From the NCBI GenBank assembly GCA_002221725.1, contig NJFT01000098.1, positions 62,001 through 126,000 of the forward strand: a stretch of 64,000 nt of DNA, read 5' to 3'. Shown piece after piece: positions 33,909-46,000 of the stretch. The notes beneath the pieces are model-generated. The model did not search any database. It saw only the letters and a list, made by a program, of their open reading frames with translations, and was not told the origin of the DNA. The first letter of the stretch is position 1. Each line of letters begins with the position of its first letter. This DNA comes from Scedosporium boydii. Lineage: Eukaryota; Ascomycota; Sordariomycetes; Microascales; Microascaceae. A program made the translations under genes and the position numbers.

Positions 33909-35322
33909 ATGGGCGACGAATTGAATCCGCTCGTCATCGTGACGTCCGACGAACAGGTGTTCTATGAAGGTAAGCCCAACTCAAGTCTTATCGTAAAGCG
34001 GCTCCCTACTTCAAGGCACTTGTCTCGTATTGACTAACGCCTTTTGTCCAGCCCTGCGAGCCCGTGAATTATATCCTCGAGACGACGACAACGAGACCTG
34101 TGTGAAGTGCGCGACAAACGGACGTCTCGTGTGCGATGCCTCCTGTGACGAGACCCAAGGATGGGTATGCAAGCAGGTGGTCAAGGTGGACAACTGCAAG
34201 GAGTGCCCGACCACAAAATGTGTTCAGGAGTCCCAAGTCGACACTCCCGTCGCAGAACCCGTTCAATCACACTCAAACGGGCCGAGTGCCGGGGTTATCG
34301 TGGGTGCCGTAATTGGCGGTGTTGTTGGAATTGCAGCAATCACATATCTCATTTGGAGGTTCTGCATCAAGAACAAACGGCATACCCTCGAGCCAGTCGC
34401 CTACGATGACATTACGGAGCAGAAGTTAGAAGCCGAGCGAGCCTTCCAGGCCCGCCGAGACCAACGGTCGTCGATGCATACCGTCCACTCAATCGCCTCG
34501 ACGGTCCTCACGCGAGCCTCGAATATTATTCAAATCGCTTACATTCCCGGTGTTACCAACCGAGCCACTCCCGCCTCACCCGGCGTTCTGGTTCCTCCCG
34601 TGCCTCCGATCCCGATCACGGTCACCGACTCCAACAGCCCGTCTCACTACGAAGACCAGCATTTCTTCATGCCTGGTGATTTGCGTGACTCGACTTACTC
34701 GGCCATGACCGGATACACTGACAGGACATCTTTTGCTCGAACCTCGTACGCACCCAGGTCAAGTGTCGCGTCCACTATTTACGGCAAGAATGTTGTTGTA
34801 TCAACGCCTCAGACAGGCATGCGAGCTAGGCCTGCTATGATTAGCGTTCGCTCCGGCGCTGCCACCACCAGCAGTGGCTCCACCACGCCACCAGTGCCCA
34901 GCGTCGACTACGACAAATATTCCAGGCCCAAGAGCCGCGACAGCACCTTCAGTATTGGCTCTGCATTCATGAAGAATGCCAGTGCCTCAACAGCCACTCC
35001 AGTCCGGGCCCAACTCGTCCGTGTCGCGAGCGGAAAGAGAGTCAACATCAAGAGCAAGGCCAGTGACGATAACACACCAAGCGTCCGCAGCCCTCTCGGT
35101 CCCGACTCCAGCTCCCCAACAATTGTTGAGGACACTCTGCCCGAGGATGGCCCGTTCTTGGACCCTCCCGAGCCTGCGGCCACCAGGTTGAGCAACTCGA
35201 GCACACCTAGCCTTAGCGCAGTTATTGAGGAGGCCACAAGAAGGGCGGCTCATGTCGAGAAGCCCAAGTCTTTGACGCGAGAGACAAGCCCATTCGGCGA
35301 CGAGCATGCAACGAGGGATTAA
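33909..35322 (+). CDS. OPY2: OPY2-like Cys-rich single-pass membrane protein
   Basis: Exons are 33909-33969 and 34052-35322, with intron 33970-34051 (GTAAGC, branch GACTAAC, CCAG). The product is 443 aa. After a short N-terminus (MGDELNPLVIVTSDEQVFYE) comes an eight-cysteine module, Cys37, 40, 48, 52, 60, 69, 72 and 77, ending CKECPTTKCV as in the Opy2 domain. One membrane span follows (about 100-122: AGVIVGAVIGGVVGIAAITY, then basic KNKRH). The ~310-residue cytoplasmic tail is Ser/Thr/Pro-rich with several SP and TP sites. Opy2 anchors the adaptor Ste50 in the HOG and filamentation MAPK pathways; applying that here is inference from domain layout. The start in CAAAAATGG is well placed, and no classical signal peptide is seen. 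Confidence 0.8.
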
Positions 35323-38300
35323 GGATAGTATGTCTACGCATCCTCATCTATCCTATCCCCCTTTATACGGCCTGATCGGGATTGGGCTATTGTCTCTTCG
35401 CTTCTCGTGTTTACATCCAACGTGCTCCGTCAATTCGACGATGGCTGCACGGCGGATGCTTATGAACCCTCCCTATCAGCGGCTACACTCACTACCTTGA
35501 TCTCTGCTGCGAACATTATTTCTTCTTCTACATCGGATCTTTTATGTGACGTACACTTTTTTTTTTCTTTGTCTAATCTTTTTACCCCTTTTTTGGCGGC
35601 CGGGATATCTTGGAAAGTTGGAAACGGAGTTGATTTAAGCGGATACCTACATTCCACGGGAAACATTGGGATGAATGTACAGCAAAGCGCAACGTGGACA
35701 TATAACGTTACCTTTCATCGTCTGATGTGTTGTTTATTCGATAGATATGAAATGAAATGAGCCGTTTTTGAGGCAAGACCGTACTGTTCCCGTGTGCTGC
35801 TGCGTGCTCCCGTGTGTGTCTCTTGCGCTCTTCTCTCTTTCGGATTCTCATTCCGAGGATGGAATGTCCAGACCTATCTGCTCCAGTGTAAAAAGTGGCG
35901 GGCGTTGATGTGGATCGGCGACGGCTTCGCTTAGAGCCAGAGAAGCCTCTCCCCGCCAAACACTCGGAGATGCGAACGCTTCCTGTTTCCCAACAATGAT
36001 ACTACCTGCATCTGATAACCAAAATGGGCTGTCAGCCTCCTTGGCGATGGGAAAACACCATGTTCATGGGTGATCCAAAGTTCTCCAGGCCTGTCGTCAG
36101 TGCACCCAACGAAGAGCTTTCGAGCTTGGGGTCATCCTGTGCCGGTGGCCACTAGCCTCCGGTAGCAAACCCGAATTCATAATCGGGGGAAACGAGAGAG
36201 AATAGTCGGGACAAGAGAAGTTTTGGGGGTATGTCGTACGGATATCTCGCCGCATCTTGATAGTGGTGGTGTCCAATGCCCTGGAATAGAGACATACTTT
36301 GGTCCATCAACGCCGGTCGCCTGGTGAGAATTGCCCCCGGCATCCTGGATGCGCGGCGATATACCCATTCCATCCAGCCTGCATCTTCTCTCGTCGTACT
36401 AGCTCATGGTTATTTATTTGTTCCGTCTGTTTATCTCCCAGAGCAGGTGATCATACAGGTAGTGAATTCTTGTGGTCATCGACGTACCCAGCACCCAACA
36501 TCCAGAATCAACCCGAGGAAGGTGCTACATCGTGGAGTGTACGCGCTCCTTCCTCCAGACATTCCCACAAAGCCTCTCGTAATAACTTTATATACTGGAC
36601 CCGGGCAAGAACCAACAACCGAGCAGCTCAAGCAGTGGTGACATTGCGACCAGTGGCCAAGTGGTCATTGGAGCACTCAGAAGGTTAGAAAATTGCAATT
36701 TTCATAGCTCGTGGGAAGCAACCAGGCTTCGATCCCGGGAGCAACCCGCGAGCGAGCTTTTTGCCTTTTTTTTTTCTTTCTCTCTTTTCTCCTCCTCTAT
36801 CTTCCCATTCCTCACATATCCTACTGCCGCCTTTCATTTTCAATTTTTCCCTTCTTATTCTTTTCTTTTTTTTTTTTTTTTTTTTTTTACTCGTAGACAA
36901 GCCAGGCGCAGAACTTACAGACAGCAGCAAATCGTGGCTTAACCCTCAGGGCTGGACACGCGAAAGAGACGGGGCGTTCACCAACCCCTTCAGCTCCTCC
37001 GTGTGTAGCCGACGTCCACGCTTCGTGGGTGAGAAGCAAACCTGTTCTGTTGCATTTCAAGAGCGGTGCGGAAACAAAATCGTCATCCTTTGGTCAGGCA
37101 AACAGCCAATATGGAACAGGCCGTGAAGGCAAGTATTTGCGAAGGTCAGCCTCTATCAAAGAAGAGCTCATGCACACACCTGGAGGTCCAGAACTTAAGC
37201 ATGGGGGTTGTACAAACAGGGTGGGATCTAGTCATGCATCGGTGAGACTTACACTCTATGAATGGCGTCTCTGACTCGGGTCATTTGTACTTGTACGACA
37301 ACAGAGGAGATGCGTGGGGGGACAGCGCCTTCAAGGGAAAAGAGGAGTCTCTCTCCCTGTCATTTTCTGTCTACTCCTGCTCCACGAGGCATTTACTCGC
37401 ACAACTGATCAAAAGATCCCTCTGTCACCATCAATGAAATGACACCAAGTCGCATCTGTCAAATCAATCCATGGATTCTGCACCTCGAGGCGGACTTTTC
37501 ACATTCGCCACCAACGCAGATATTTCCCCCCCCAACCCATTCATGTCGGTGTAGGCAAGGCAGCTTACAATATTGGAAGGTGGCCCCCAACCTCGGTGCA
37601 GGGTGTGAACAATACACCACCACCAACACAACTAGTCCCGCGAGGTATCGATCCTTTCTTCACAGAGCGCTCAGGAAGCGAGCGGGTTCCGCCGCCACGG
37701 CCGGCACGGGATGGCCGTGCTCCCCCACACCTAACAACAAGCCTCTCTTGCGGTGGGTGATGCGATCACTACTTCCTAGCTCTATCCGGTTGCGGGATCT
37801 CGTTCAGCGTACTAGTTGATTGGGGGCTTCCTCTCCCAATCTTTCTATTAGTCGTTCATCACGGTCCTGCAGATTACGTCGTGTGTGGAAGGACGAGTCA
37901 TTGAGCGGAAGAAAGCTGGTGAAAGCGTCGGATCCGGGCGGCTAGTGGGCAAATGATTGGCCGTCTTGAGTGGGACGCAAGGCGGTCGTCGCTATCCCCT
38001 GAAGCTGTAAGCTGCTTGCATGCAGGACTATTCATGGTCTTCCAATACAAGCTGGCCAAGTAGACTCTCAGCCCCATGAGCGGATATGTCTGTCCCAGCT
38101 GGGACCAGTAGAGTACGCTGGGAGAAGTAACGACATGCAGAAAACTCCCTGCCAGGTCCATCACCTTGGGCGTCAATTCCGCAGCTATTGACGCCACAGG
38201 ACAAGGGGTTGTGGGACAGCTTTCAGGCAATGCATTGTGCAAAGAGAGATAGGCAGACGGGGGGATAATACTCTCGAAGCTCAATGGACAATCACATTGT

Positions 38301-41300
38301 GGGAGCTTTCGAAAAACTCCGCTCCTCGATGCGTCCTTAATATCGGCGAAAAGTCTCTCCGAGACTTGAAGTGTTCCAGCGCTCTTCCTCGTCTGGACCA
38401 CCCATCTCAGGAGCATCTATCCATACACTGACGGCTCTGAGGCGGTCCAGACCATCCGCCAACACGACAGCTCTCTCATAGAAATATCAGGCCAGCCACA
38501 CAAAAAGGAAACGCAAGTTGGTGAGTTTGATTCACCTCCAGTGGCGTGGGAGATCGGCGATGCGGTCTTGGAGGCTGGGCAAATGCGATAAATCGACGCA
38601 GCCGAGACCGAGCGAACGGTCGGCGGCCCAGCGGAAGAAGAAAAAAGTCTTTCATTTTTTTTTCCCTCTCTCCTTGTTGTCTGCATGAACATTATTCGCA
38701 TCACATCGGCAAAACTTTTTTTCTTTTTCACTCCCGTGGGTTCCGGCCTGTTGAGTCTTTCTGGGCCAGAGGCTTGGCGCTCAGGATGCCACACGAAGGA
38801 TTCATAGTGGTTCCAAGAGCAATAATAGGAGTTTTGATGGACGGATCCATTCGAAGGGATCCCCACAATTATCGCCTAACTCCCGTTGACGGGTGAGCCC
38901 GAAGATGAAGGGAGTGGATTCAATGTTGATATTACTCCGTCCTCGAACGGCTTCAAGGGGCGATCAATCATCATCAACCAGAATTTAGTGCAACGGCGCG
39001 TACAGCTACATTTTACAGACCCGACCAAATCCAGATAATCTTAACTGTTAACGCGAGTAATTTTTTTTTTCCCGGGAGCGATGAGTACTCGTTCCAAGAC
39101 TCCTGCTCAAGCGTCTCTCACACAAAGACATCTCGGTGTTAGGCTTTCACCTGCGAAATTGATCGTATTTCGTACTCTAGTGGGTCATAGGCTGTTGGCG
39201 CCTCTGATACATAGCGGACACTGCGCAGGTTTTGGAGATGGATAAGAAGTCAAGGAGTGACCTAAAAATGAATGCGCTATTATTTCGTACACGGAGAGAC
39301 GACCATGCCCCTGCTAATGAAGAAACAGCTCTTACTTCACGGATATCTGAGCTAAGAAAGGCGAAAAGACCAAGGGACGGAAAGGGGAGGAGATCAGCAG
39401 CGTCCCCGAGGCGGCTTTGGAGCTGGGGAAAAGATCACCCCTGTGAACTTGTATTGCTTGGCACAAGTAAACTGTTCAACAAGTCGGGCTGAAGTCGGGA
39501 TGGAACGACGTGGACAACTGATGCAATTGATTTCAAATCCTCCTCGAGTTCGGTCAACAAACTTGTCGGTGGGAGTCAAGATACCGATACCCGAGACCGG
39601 GTGCAACCGTAAAAAGTTGACGAACGAGCTGTCCGAGGTCTCGCAAGGAGGAAAATATTCATCTCGGATCCTAGTCCCTTTGCGGACAGTCCCTTGATAC
39701 CGAAGCAATTCCCTTGAAGCATTCCCTTGTAGCCATCCGGGATTGCAGGGCTAATCCAGGGATCTGGGACGGTCTAGACTCCATTTCGCAAAGCTGGGCT
39801 AAAAGCGCCCATTAGGAAATAAACTAACACGTCCGGAGCCTTTCAAGGATCTTCGATTTCATACGAAGTACACCGAAGCGCATATGAAATATGTTAATGG
39901 CAGCAAAAGTCTAGGTTCCTTCAAGCAAGACTAAAAAGTAGAAAAAGGCGGCCAGTTCAGACCATGATTGGAGGAGTCAACCAAATAGCAGTGATGGTTG
40001 CAGGACATTGCATGTGCTAGGGCTATAATATTGACCTGGTTGTAACCAACTAAAGCATCAATACTCCGTACTACGATCGGGGAACACATAGTGCCGTAAC
40101 ATTGATGGTGACCAGACTACAAAGTACACCACATTTAACGCCGCACGCTCCGTGGTATCTCGGTCTCGATTTCTCGATGTTGAGGGCGAAGTTACGAAGC
40201 ACAGCACCCCAGCAATACTTCGTATAGCGGAATGGGGGACGGTATTGGGTGCCCGTGACGGCAAGGAGGTGCAGGTATCAAGCTTCCTTGGTGTCCACTG
40301 ACGATGGTCACTTCGGACGAGGTAGGTTGCCGGTGGGGGCGATGGGGTTGGGGTTTTGAGGACGCTACCCAGCCAATTGGCGCAGATCCATCCTTGGCAG
40401 CGGGTGGGCTACTTCCTCACCAGATGCCATTTCCGAGAAGCTTGACTGGGGTCGAGCTTTGGGAGGAAAGGAGAAAGACGAGGCTAGCAAAGGCACGATC
40501 GAGGATATGAGAAGCCAGGACAATTTTGAGCCCCGACGAGCCGTCTATAAAGTAACGAGAAAAACGGCAGAAAAAAATAAATAAATAAAACGAAACGTGA
40601 AAAAAGGGAAAGGAAACGAAAGGGGGAAAATAAGTAAAACGAAGAGGGGGAAAGCCCTCAAGGTATGGATGGTATTACCGAGGTGTATTACAGCCCAGCA
40701 AGAGCAGAGCCCTGGCTGCAATTCCATCCTCCAATCCCAAGAGGGAAGATGACCGTTACTATGTCGAGAGACCCGATCCAGGCCGCACAACCACCACTGA
40801 TTTCAGACCATTATGATAACCGCTTTGTACCGGTACATCTACGAAGTAGGAAATAAGAAACCTTCAATATTCATTCCCATTTGTTGAACGGCATTACGAA
40901 GTACACAGGTACGACAATAAGTACGAAGCCCTTTGTAGCTTTTTAGTGTCTGCTTCATAGACCGGCGACCGCGGCAAGCACTTGTGGACCCCACTTTACC
41001 CTCTTAGGACTAGTACCACCTCCAAAACTTACTTGTGCAGAAGAGCCAGAGAAATTCAAACTATGTAGCGCATGTGAACGACATGCGCTTAAGATCTACG
41101 AACGCTTCGTAGTGTCTCTGCGCACTAGTTTACAAAGTAGCCTGGCATGGCGTTTGCCAAAGAATGCCGTGTCGTCAATTGAAGCACGGGGGCATTAGGG
41201 CATTGGGGCACTGGGTGAATACTGACCGAGCTCCGAGGACTTTTGAGACAAGTGGTTGGTTAATTGACCTTCAACCACGACCCATTAGAACCTCGAACCA

Positions 41301-44300
41301 CAGAAAAATGACAGAGCGCTCTTTTTCGTTTCCAGTTCAGAGGACGAGCACATACAATTGTAATACTTCGTCATGTTGATATTTCGCCCCATTTACTTCG
41401 TACACGGTAATCTGGACCAGCCAAGTCCAACTCACAAACACACACATCCCAGGGCCCATGGCGCTAACATCGCATCGCAGCTTGACCGGCAGCAAGCTGC
41501 AAAAGCCGCGACAGTCACCATCCGCTCTGCGCTCTTTCGTCAATGACCCCCTTCTTGTCTGCCCCTGCGTTTTTTCAAGGTGGCACCATCCCCTTCCCCA
41601 TCACCTCCACTTTCCCTCGCCCATTTTACCCTCTTTTTTCCGGTGGATGAACCCGCTCCCAAGCGCTCGAGCATTGATCAACTTCTGCCAAACCACCCAC
41701 CCTTCTTTTAACCTCGCTCAAGTCTAAGGGTCCTTCAGGAGTTTGTGGATCCTTCTTCCCCACAAGTAGCTACCTGCCCATCACCATCAGGTTTTGCAGC
41801 CTTTATTCGTCGACGCAAAGTCTATCCCCTTTAGGCCTCAGAGTGAATAGTTTTTGACGCATCTCGTGAAGAAAGGGAAGGTTACTTCGTACATCCCAAT
41901 CCCATCGAGCACGCGATAGGTACCCGATGGAAAGGCCGGAAGCCAGGCTATCCCCGATTTCAAGGGCTTAATATCGATCGTTATGTTCCCCTCTTTTCGA
42001 GTTAGCTCTTGTGCCTTGGATAACCCCTCCACCTCGACTACCACGCTACATCTCCTCGAACTTTAAGTCAATGTTGCATTTCCCAACGACCTCGACATCT
42101 CTCTTAGAAAGTCGGCTTAGGTACTGCCAACATGTCGGTCCATCTGCCGCTCGATGTATCTCTACTGTCGTTCAATTTAGCGGCCATCTGGACCGTGCTG
42201 CTTTTCTGCGCATAATTTCTTCGCAAAATATACTTACCCCAACGTCCAAGACTTCTCCCCTCAGCCCAACCTGCGAAGCAAAAGAGATGAGACTTCGGCT
42301 AGCTCGAAACGGCGGCTTGAATGAAAAACGAGTCTGGAGAAACCCCATGCCTCCTTCCGTTCACACGCACAATGTGCGCACAAACACACACACCTAAAAC
42401 ACGTGAGGAGCACACCTCACTGTCAGCAGCAATTTGGACATGGATCTAGACCGAGGCGACGATTATGGGAAAACCCGTGCTCCTTTGCAGTTCCCACTCC
42501 TGTGAGAAGGTAAAGCCCACATACCGAAATTGCCGATGGCGCCGAGGAAACAGGCGCGAGAGCCCCCCCCTCCCCTTTCCCGGACCACAAAGAATTAGGC
42601 AGTCGAGATCGAGGGCCTTGGACCAAGGCGTACCTGCACGAGATAGAAGGCTATATACTGTGTATAGGGTGTGGCCTGGTAAATAATGAGGAGAACCGGC
42701 ATCTTGTACCTATTTTAGTTACCGCTAACAGAAAAAGTTTCTTGCAAAATACTGTAGCATTCCCAGCCTTTCTCACCCATCAACGCTGATCGCCTGGCAT
42801 GTTGGTCGAGTCACGTGTGACCTTGATGCTACCAAGTATCTTTCTGGGGGCTTACGAAGTACAAGTAGGTGAATGATATGAACCGGAGCAGCTGATGGGA
42901 GCCGTTCCAGGTACTGAATTGACTGGTGAGAGAGGACGGGAGGGGTCCAGGGTCCAATTAGGGACACATTTAGTGCTGATGAAGAGTCCCTTGAGGACCA
43001 ATTTGAGAAGCTGTAGACCAAGGATTCACTGAGCTGCAAAAGCATGTTCCGCATTAAGCTGCCACTCCTCGAGAAGTCGAGGCGATCATCAAGCGGAACA
43101 CATCAATGATCTATCGATGCATGATCAATCAAACTAGTTTGCTTAAGCCCTCCATTATTGCGTGCTGGGACAAAGAGCAAACACCCCCCCTTTCAGCCAT
43201 GGTATGCAGGAAAGAATGAGTCGACATCTGCGTGATAAGAAAATCGAAGTTGTCAGTGCCTCTGCAGCCAAGAAAGATCTTCCCGGCCTTTCATACCCCC
43301 GCGTTTAAAAAAGAAGGAAAAAATTCTTTTCCTCTCCTGCTCCTGCGAGGCAAATCTAGGACGTCGGAAAAAAAAAAAAAAAAAAAAAATCTCAAGAGGC
43401 GTGTAAACATAGGGGAACTGAACCCCCCAAGCAGAAGCGAGGGTGTATGTTTCGAGCCAGAAGCTAACAACAAAAGAGTGATGTGTAATTTTTCAGCTGG
43501 ATTTTACAACTGCGTGCCTCCGATACAACATTATCAACTCATAATTATATTATATGGTTTTGTGGATAGATTTAGAGAAACAAGCTCCTCCGTGATGCTA
43601 CCTCGCCAGTAGGACGGAGTGACGACATGAAACGGAAATGTTGGGAGAGCTAGGATTGTGAGTTTTCCAAATGGAGGCAACCCCCAACTGACCCTCTTCG
43701 AGGACAAACGACAAGCATCATTATTACGAAAGGACCTTTCCATTGCTAAATAAAACCAGTCCATAGTTACTGGGAGACTATTTTGGGGGGAGTTCAAAAG
43801 AGAAAAAAAAATAATAAATAAAAAGAGATGAGACTTCTCAAGAAGCTGGGAAAAACGAAGCCTGCGCCCGAGAATATGCCCCCTTTAACTAATACGCCAT
43901 TCGCCAATTTGGCACCTGACTTGATTGCTCCATGCTGGCATTGAAGCTGAATGCCTGGGCTGTAGTGTTTTTCCGTTCTCTACATAGCTCATTTCCTCAT
44001 TTCCCTGCTTCATTTTTCCTCTTCATCACCCCACATCCAGCAGAAAAGAGTCCAGAAAAAAAGGGGGGGTTGGTTGGGGTATAAGGCCTGCGACACACTT
44101 GAGCTTGCTCTCCTTGGCTCCCAGTCAAGGGTATAGACAGGTGCAGCGTGTGTTTGCATCTAAACGTTCAGGTGCCGTTAAGTGCATCCATTCTTTGCTG
44201 AAGCAGCAAACGGAGCCGTCGTAATGTGACGATGATGGGCGGCATCTCTAGCTGCACACCTCGGCATCATTTACATTCTCCTTCGAATATATATATAGTT

Positions 44301-44327
44301 CAGGCCCGATTGGATTCGATTCCATAT
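35323..44327. other. Gene-free stretch of 9 kb
   Basis: No gene is accepted between the OPY2-like and RAS2 genes, which converge on it. It has long pyrimidine and purine runs (T runs near 35563 and 36867-36888; an A run at 43371-43389), a 16-bp perfect palindrome around TTGCAA at 36688-36703, an ATATATATATA tract near 44288, TACTCCGTA at 40062-40070, and seven copies of the 9-mer. Open frames at 37898-38416 and 38417-38866 (minus) lack bias and family content. Confidence 0.4.
39862..42861. repeat. Dispersed 9-mer TACTTCGTA/TACGAAGTA, cluster C
   Basis: Exact copies begin at 39862, 40216, 40840, 40895, 41394, 41883 and 42853. Near-matches occur at 39156, 39278, 40188, 40918 and 41364. The TACTCCGTA variant is at 40062. 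Confidence 0.8.
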
Positions 44328-45149
44328 TTATAATAGCACACACCGGCTGGACCTCGACTTTTTGCCCTTCTCTCGCCGTACCTCTGAACCGCCGTTACCC
44401 GTTGGCCGCGAAACCTTGGTGGCTTGCTGGTATGGTTGAGAAGCCGCCAGACGCTGTCGGCGAAGAATACGGACGACGTCGTAAAAGGCCTTCTCGACGT
44501 TTATGCAATTCTTGGCGGAGGCCTCGACGAATTCGCATCCGAGCTCACGGGCGAGGGCGTGGCCTTCCTGTGTTGATACTTCTCGCTCGGTCGCTCGGTC
44601 GCTCTTGTTTCCAACAAGCATAATCGGGACGGGGGCCTGGGGGTTTACGGCCGCGATGGGTGATCCCGGATACGAGGGCGAGGAAGCGACCGACTCTTTC
44701 ACTCGCTGAATTTGGTTGTAGAATCTCCGAATTCGAGAAAATGACGACCTTGAAGAAATGCTATATACGAGCACAAATCCTTCTCCGTCTCTGATCCATT
44801 GGTCTCGAAGCGCAGTGTATTCTTCCTGACCAGCAGTGTCGAGTACCTCCAGCATGCAAGATTGGCCATCGATGACGACTTGCTTTCTGTACGAGTCTTC
44901 GATTGTTGGGTCGTACTAAAGAAAGGGGAAAAATCGGATTAGAGTCAGCACCGTCGGAAAGAGAGAGAATGAAAATTCCCAATAGAGAGTAGAGGAGAAG
45001 AAGCCGACGAAGCGAAAAGTTTCGTGTTCGGGTCTAAAGCTCACCGTCTCAACGAAATGTTGTAAACATAGTTGAATGGTCAGGGCTGTTTTTCCCACTC
45101 CTCCATCCCCCAAGACCACCAACTTGTACAATACCATTTTTCCCGCCAT
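44328..45149 (-). CDS. RAS2: RAS2-type small GTPase, two exons
   Basis: Exons are 45149-45045 and 44915-44328, with intron 45044-44916 (GTGAGC...TTAG, 129 bp). The product is 230 aa. The P-loop is GDGGVGKTA (Gly14-Ala22), followed by LCLQHFVE and the effector region [12 protein letters not shown] (from residue 36). Switch II is DTAGQEEY (Gln65, equivalent to Ras Gln61). Base-recognition motifs are NKSD (138-141) and ASAK (167-170). An insertion of about 20 residues ([18 protein letters not shown], about 113-131) in the region before NKSD is typical of fungal RAS2. The C-terminus is basic and ends CVLL; Leu at the last position predicts geranylgeranylation. RAS2 orthologues act upstream of cAMP and MAPK signalling in hyphal growth and infection development; that is family knowledge. 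Confidence 0.95.
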
Positions 45150-46000
45150 GGCGATGATACCAGGATGGGACTAGAAATCCCGTCGTGTGAAAATGTCGTA
45201 AGATGGGCAATGTCCGGCTGCCGGCGTGAGGGTAGAAGGAAGGTGGGTGGCGGGCTTAGGTCGATGGTGGGGTGGACGAAAGAAGAATAGTAGTTGGTAT
45301 CGTAACAGATCGTAAATCAAAGCTCGTTTCCCGTAGACGCTCGTCTGCTTTCAATCGTTTCGATTAAAGACCAAAACCGGTTTTCTATTCCTCTTAAATC
45401 AAGCCAAGCTGCCCTCGACTGCTCTTCGCGGTTATTCTTCCCTATTCCTAGGGAATAGCTGGGGTTCGCGGGGAAAGGTGGAGAACCCGGGTTAAATGGT
45501 GAGACTGATGGGGGAGAAAGCACAGATGCTGAAGAAGGGGCCAGTGAGGTAAATATGGTGTGCTTGGAGTGCAGAGAAAACAGAGAGGATTCTAGGAAGA
45601 TGTCGATGCGGTCGTGAGGAAGGTCGTCATAAGTAAAAAGAAGAAAAAAACAATTGTTTCCAGGTACGCGAGTGGCAATGCGAAGGCGAAGAACGGCGAT
45701 GATGTTTTGGAGAAAGACAAATCGAAGACCAGCTGGCTGGTGGAGAGGAGTGATCTATGGAGAGAGAAGGCGGAATATCGGAGGGAGAGGAAATAATATG
45801 AGTGGTGAGAGGCAAGAAGAGGTGGAGGAGCACGGGTCCCATGGTGCCCCGAGCGGCGGGGTGTGTTCAACGACTATGAAGTGCGTGTGTGTGTACTATG
45901 TATTACTGCACACACGAACATACAATTGTACTAGCGAGTGTGTGGTATGTACAAGTACGAAGGACTCGAATGCAAGTTCTGGGGGGATAACAGTACCTCA

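Noticed and set aside
36645..36745. tRNA-like boxes (TGGCCAAGTGG and CTTCGATCC)
   Set aside because: The T-arm and acceptor arms do not pair, and the segment between the boxes is dominated by an unrelated 16-bp palindrome.
37898..38866. Adjacent minus-strand open frames of 172 and 149 codons
   Set aside because: There is no family resemblance, they are crossed by T/A homopolymers, and no intron sites give a sensible joined product.
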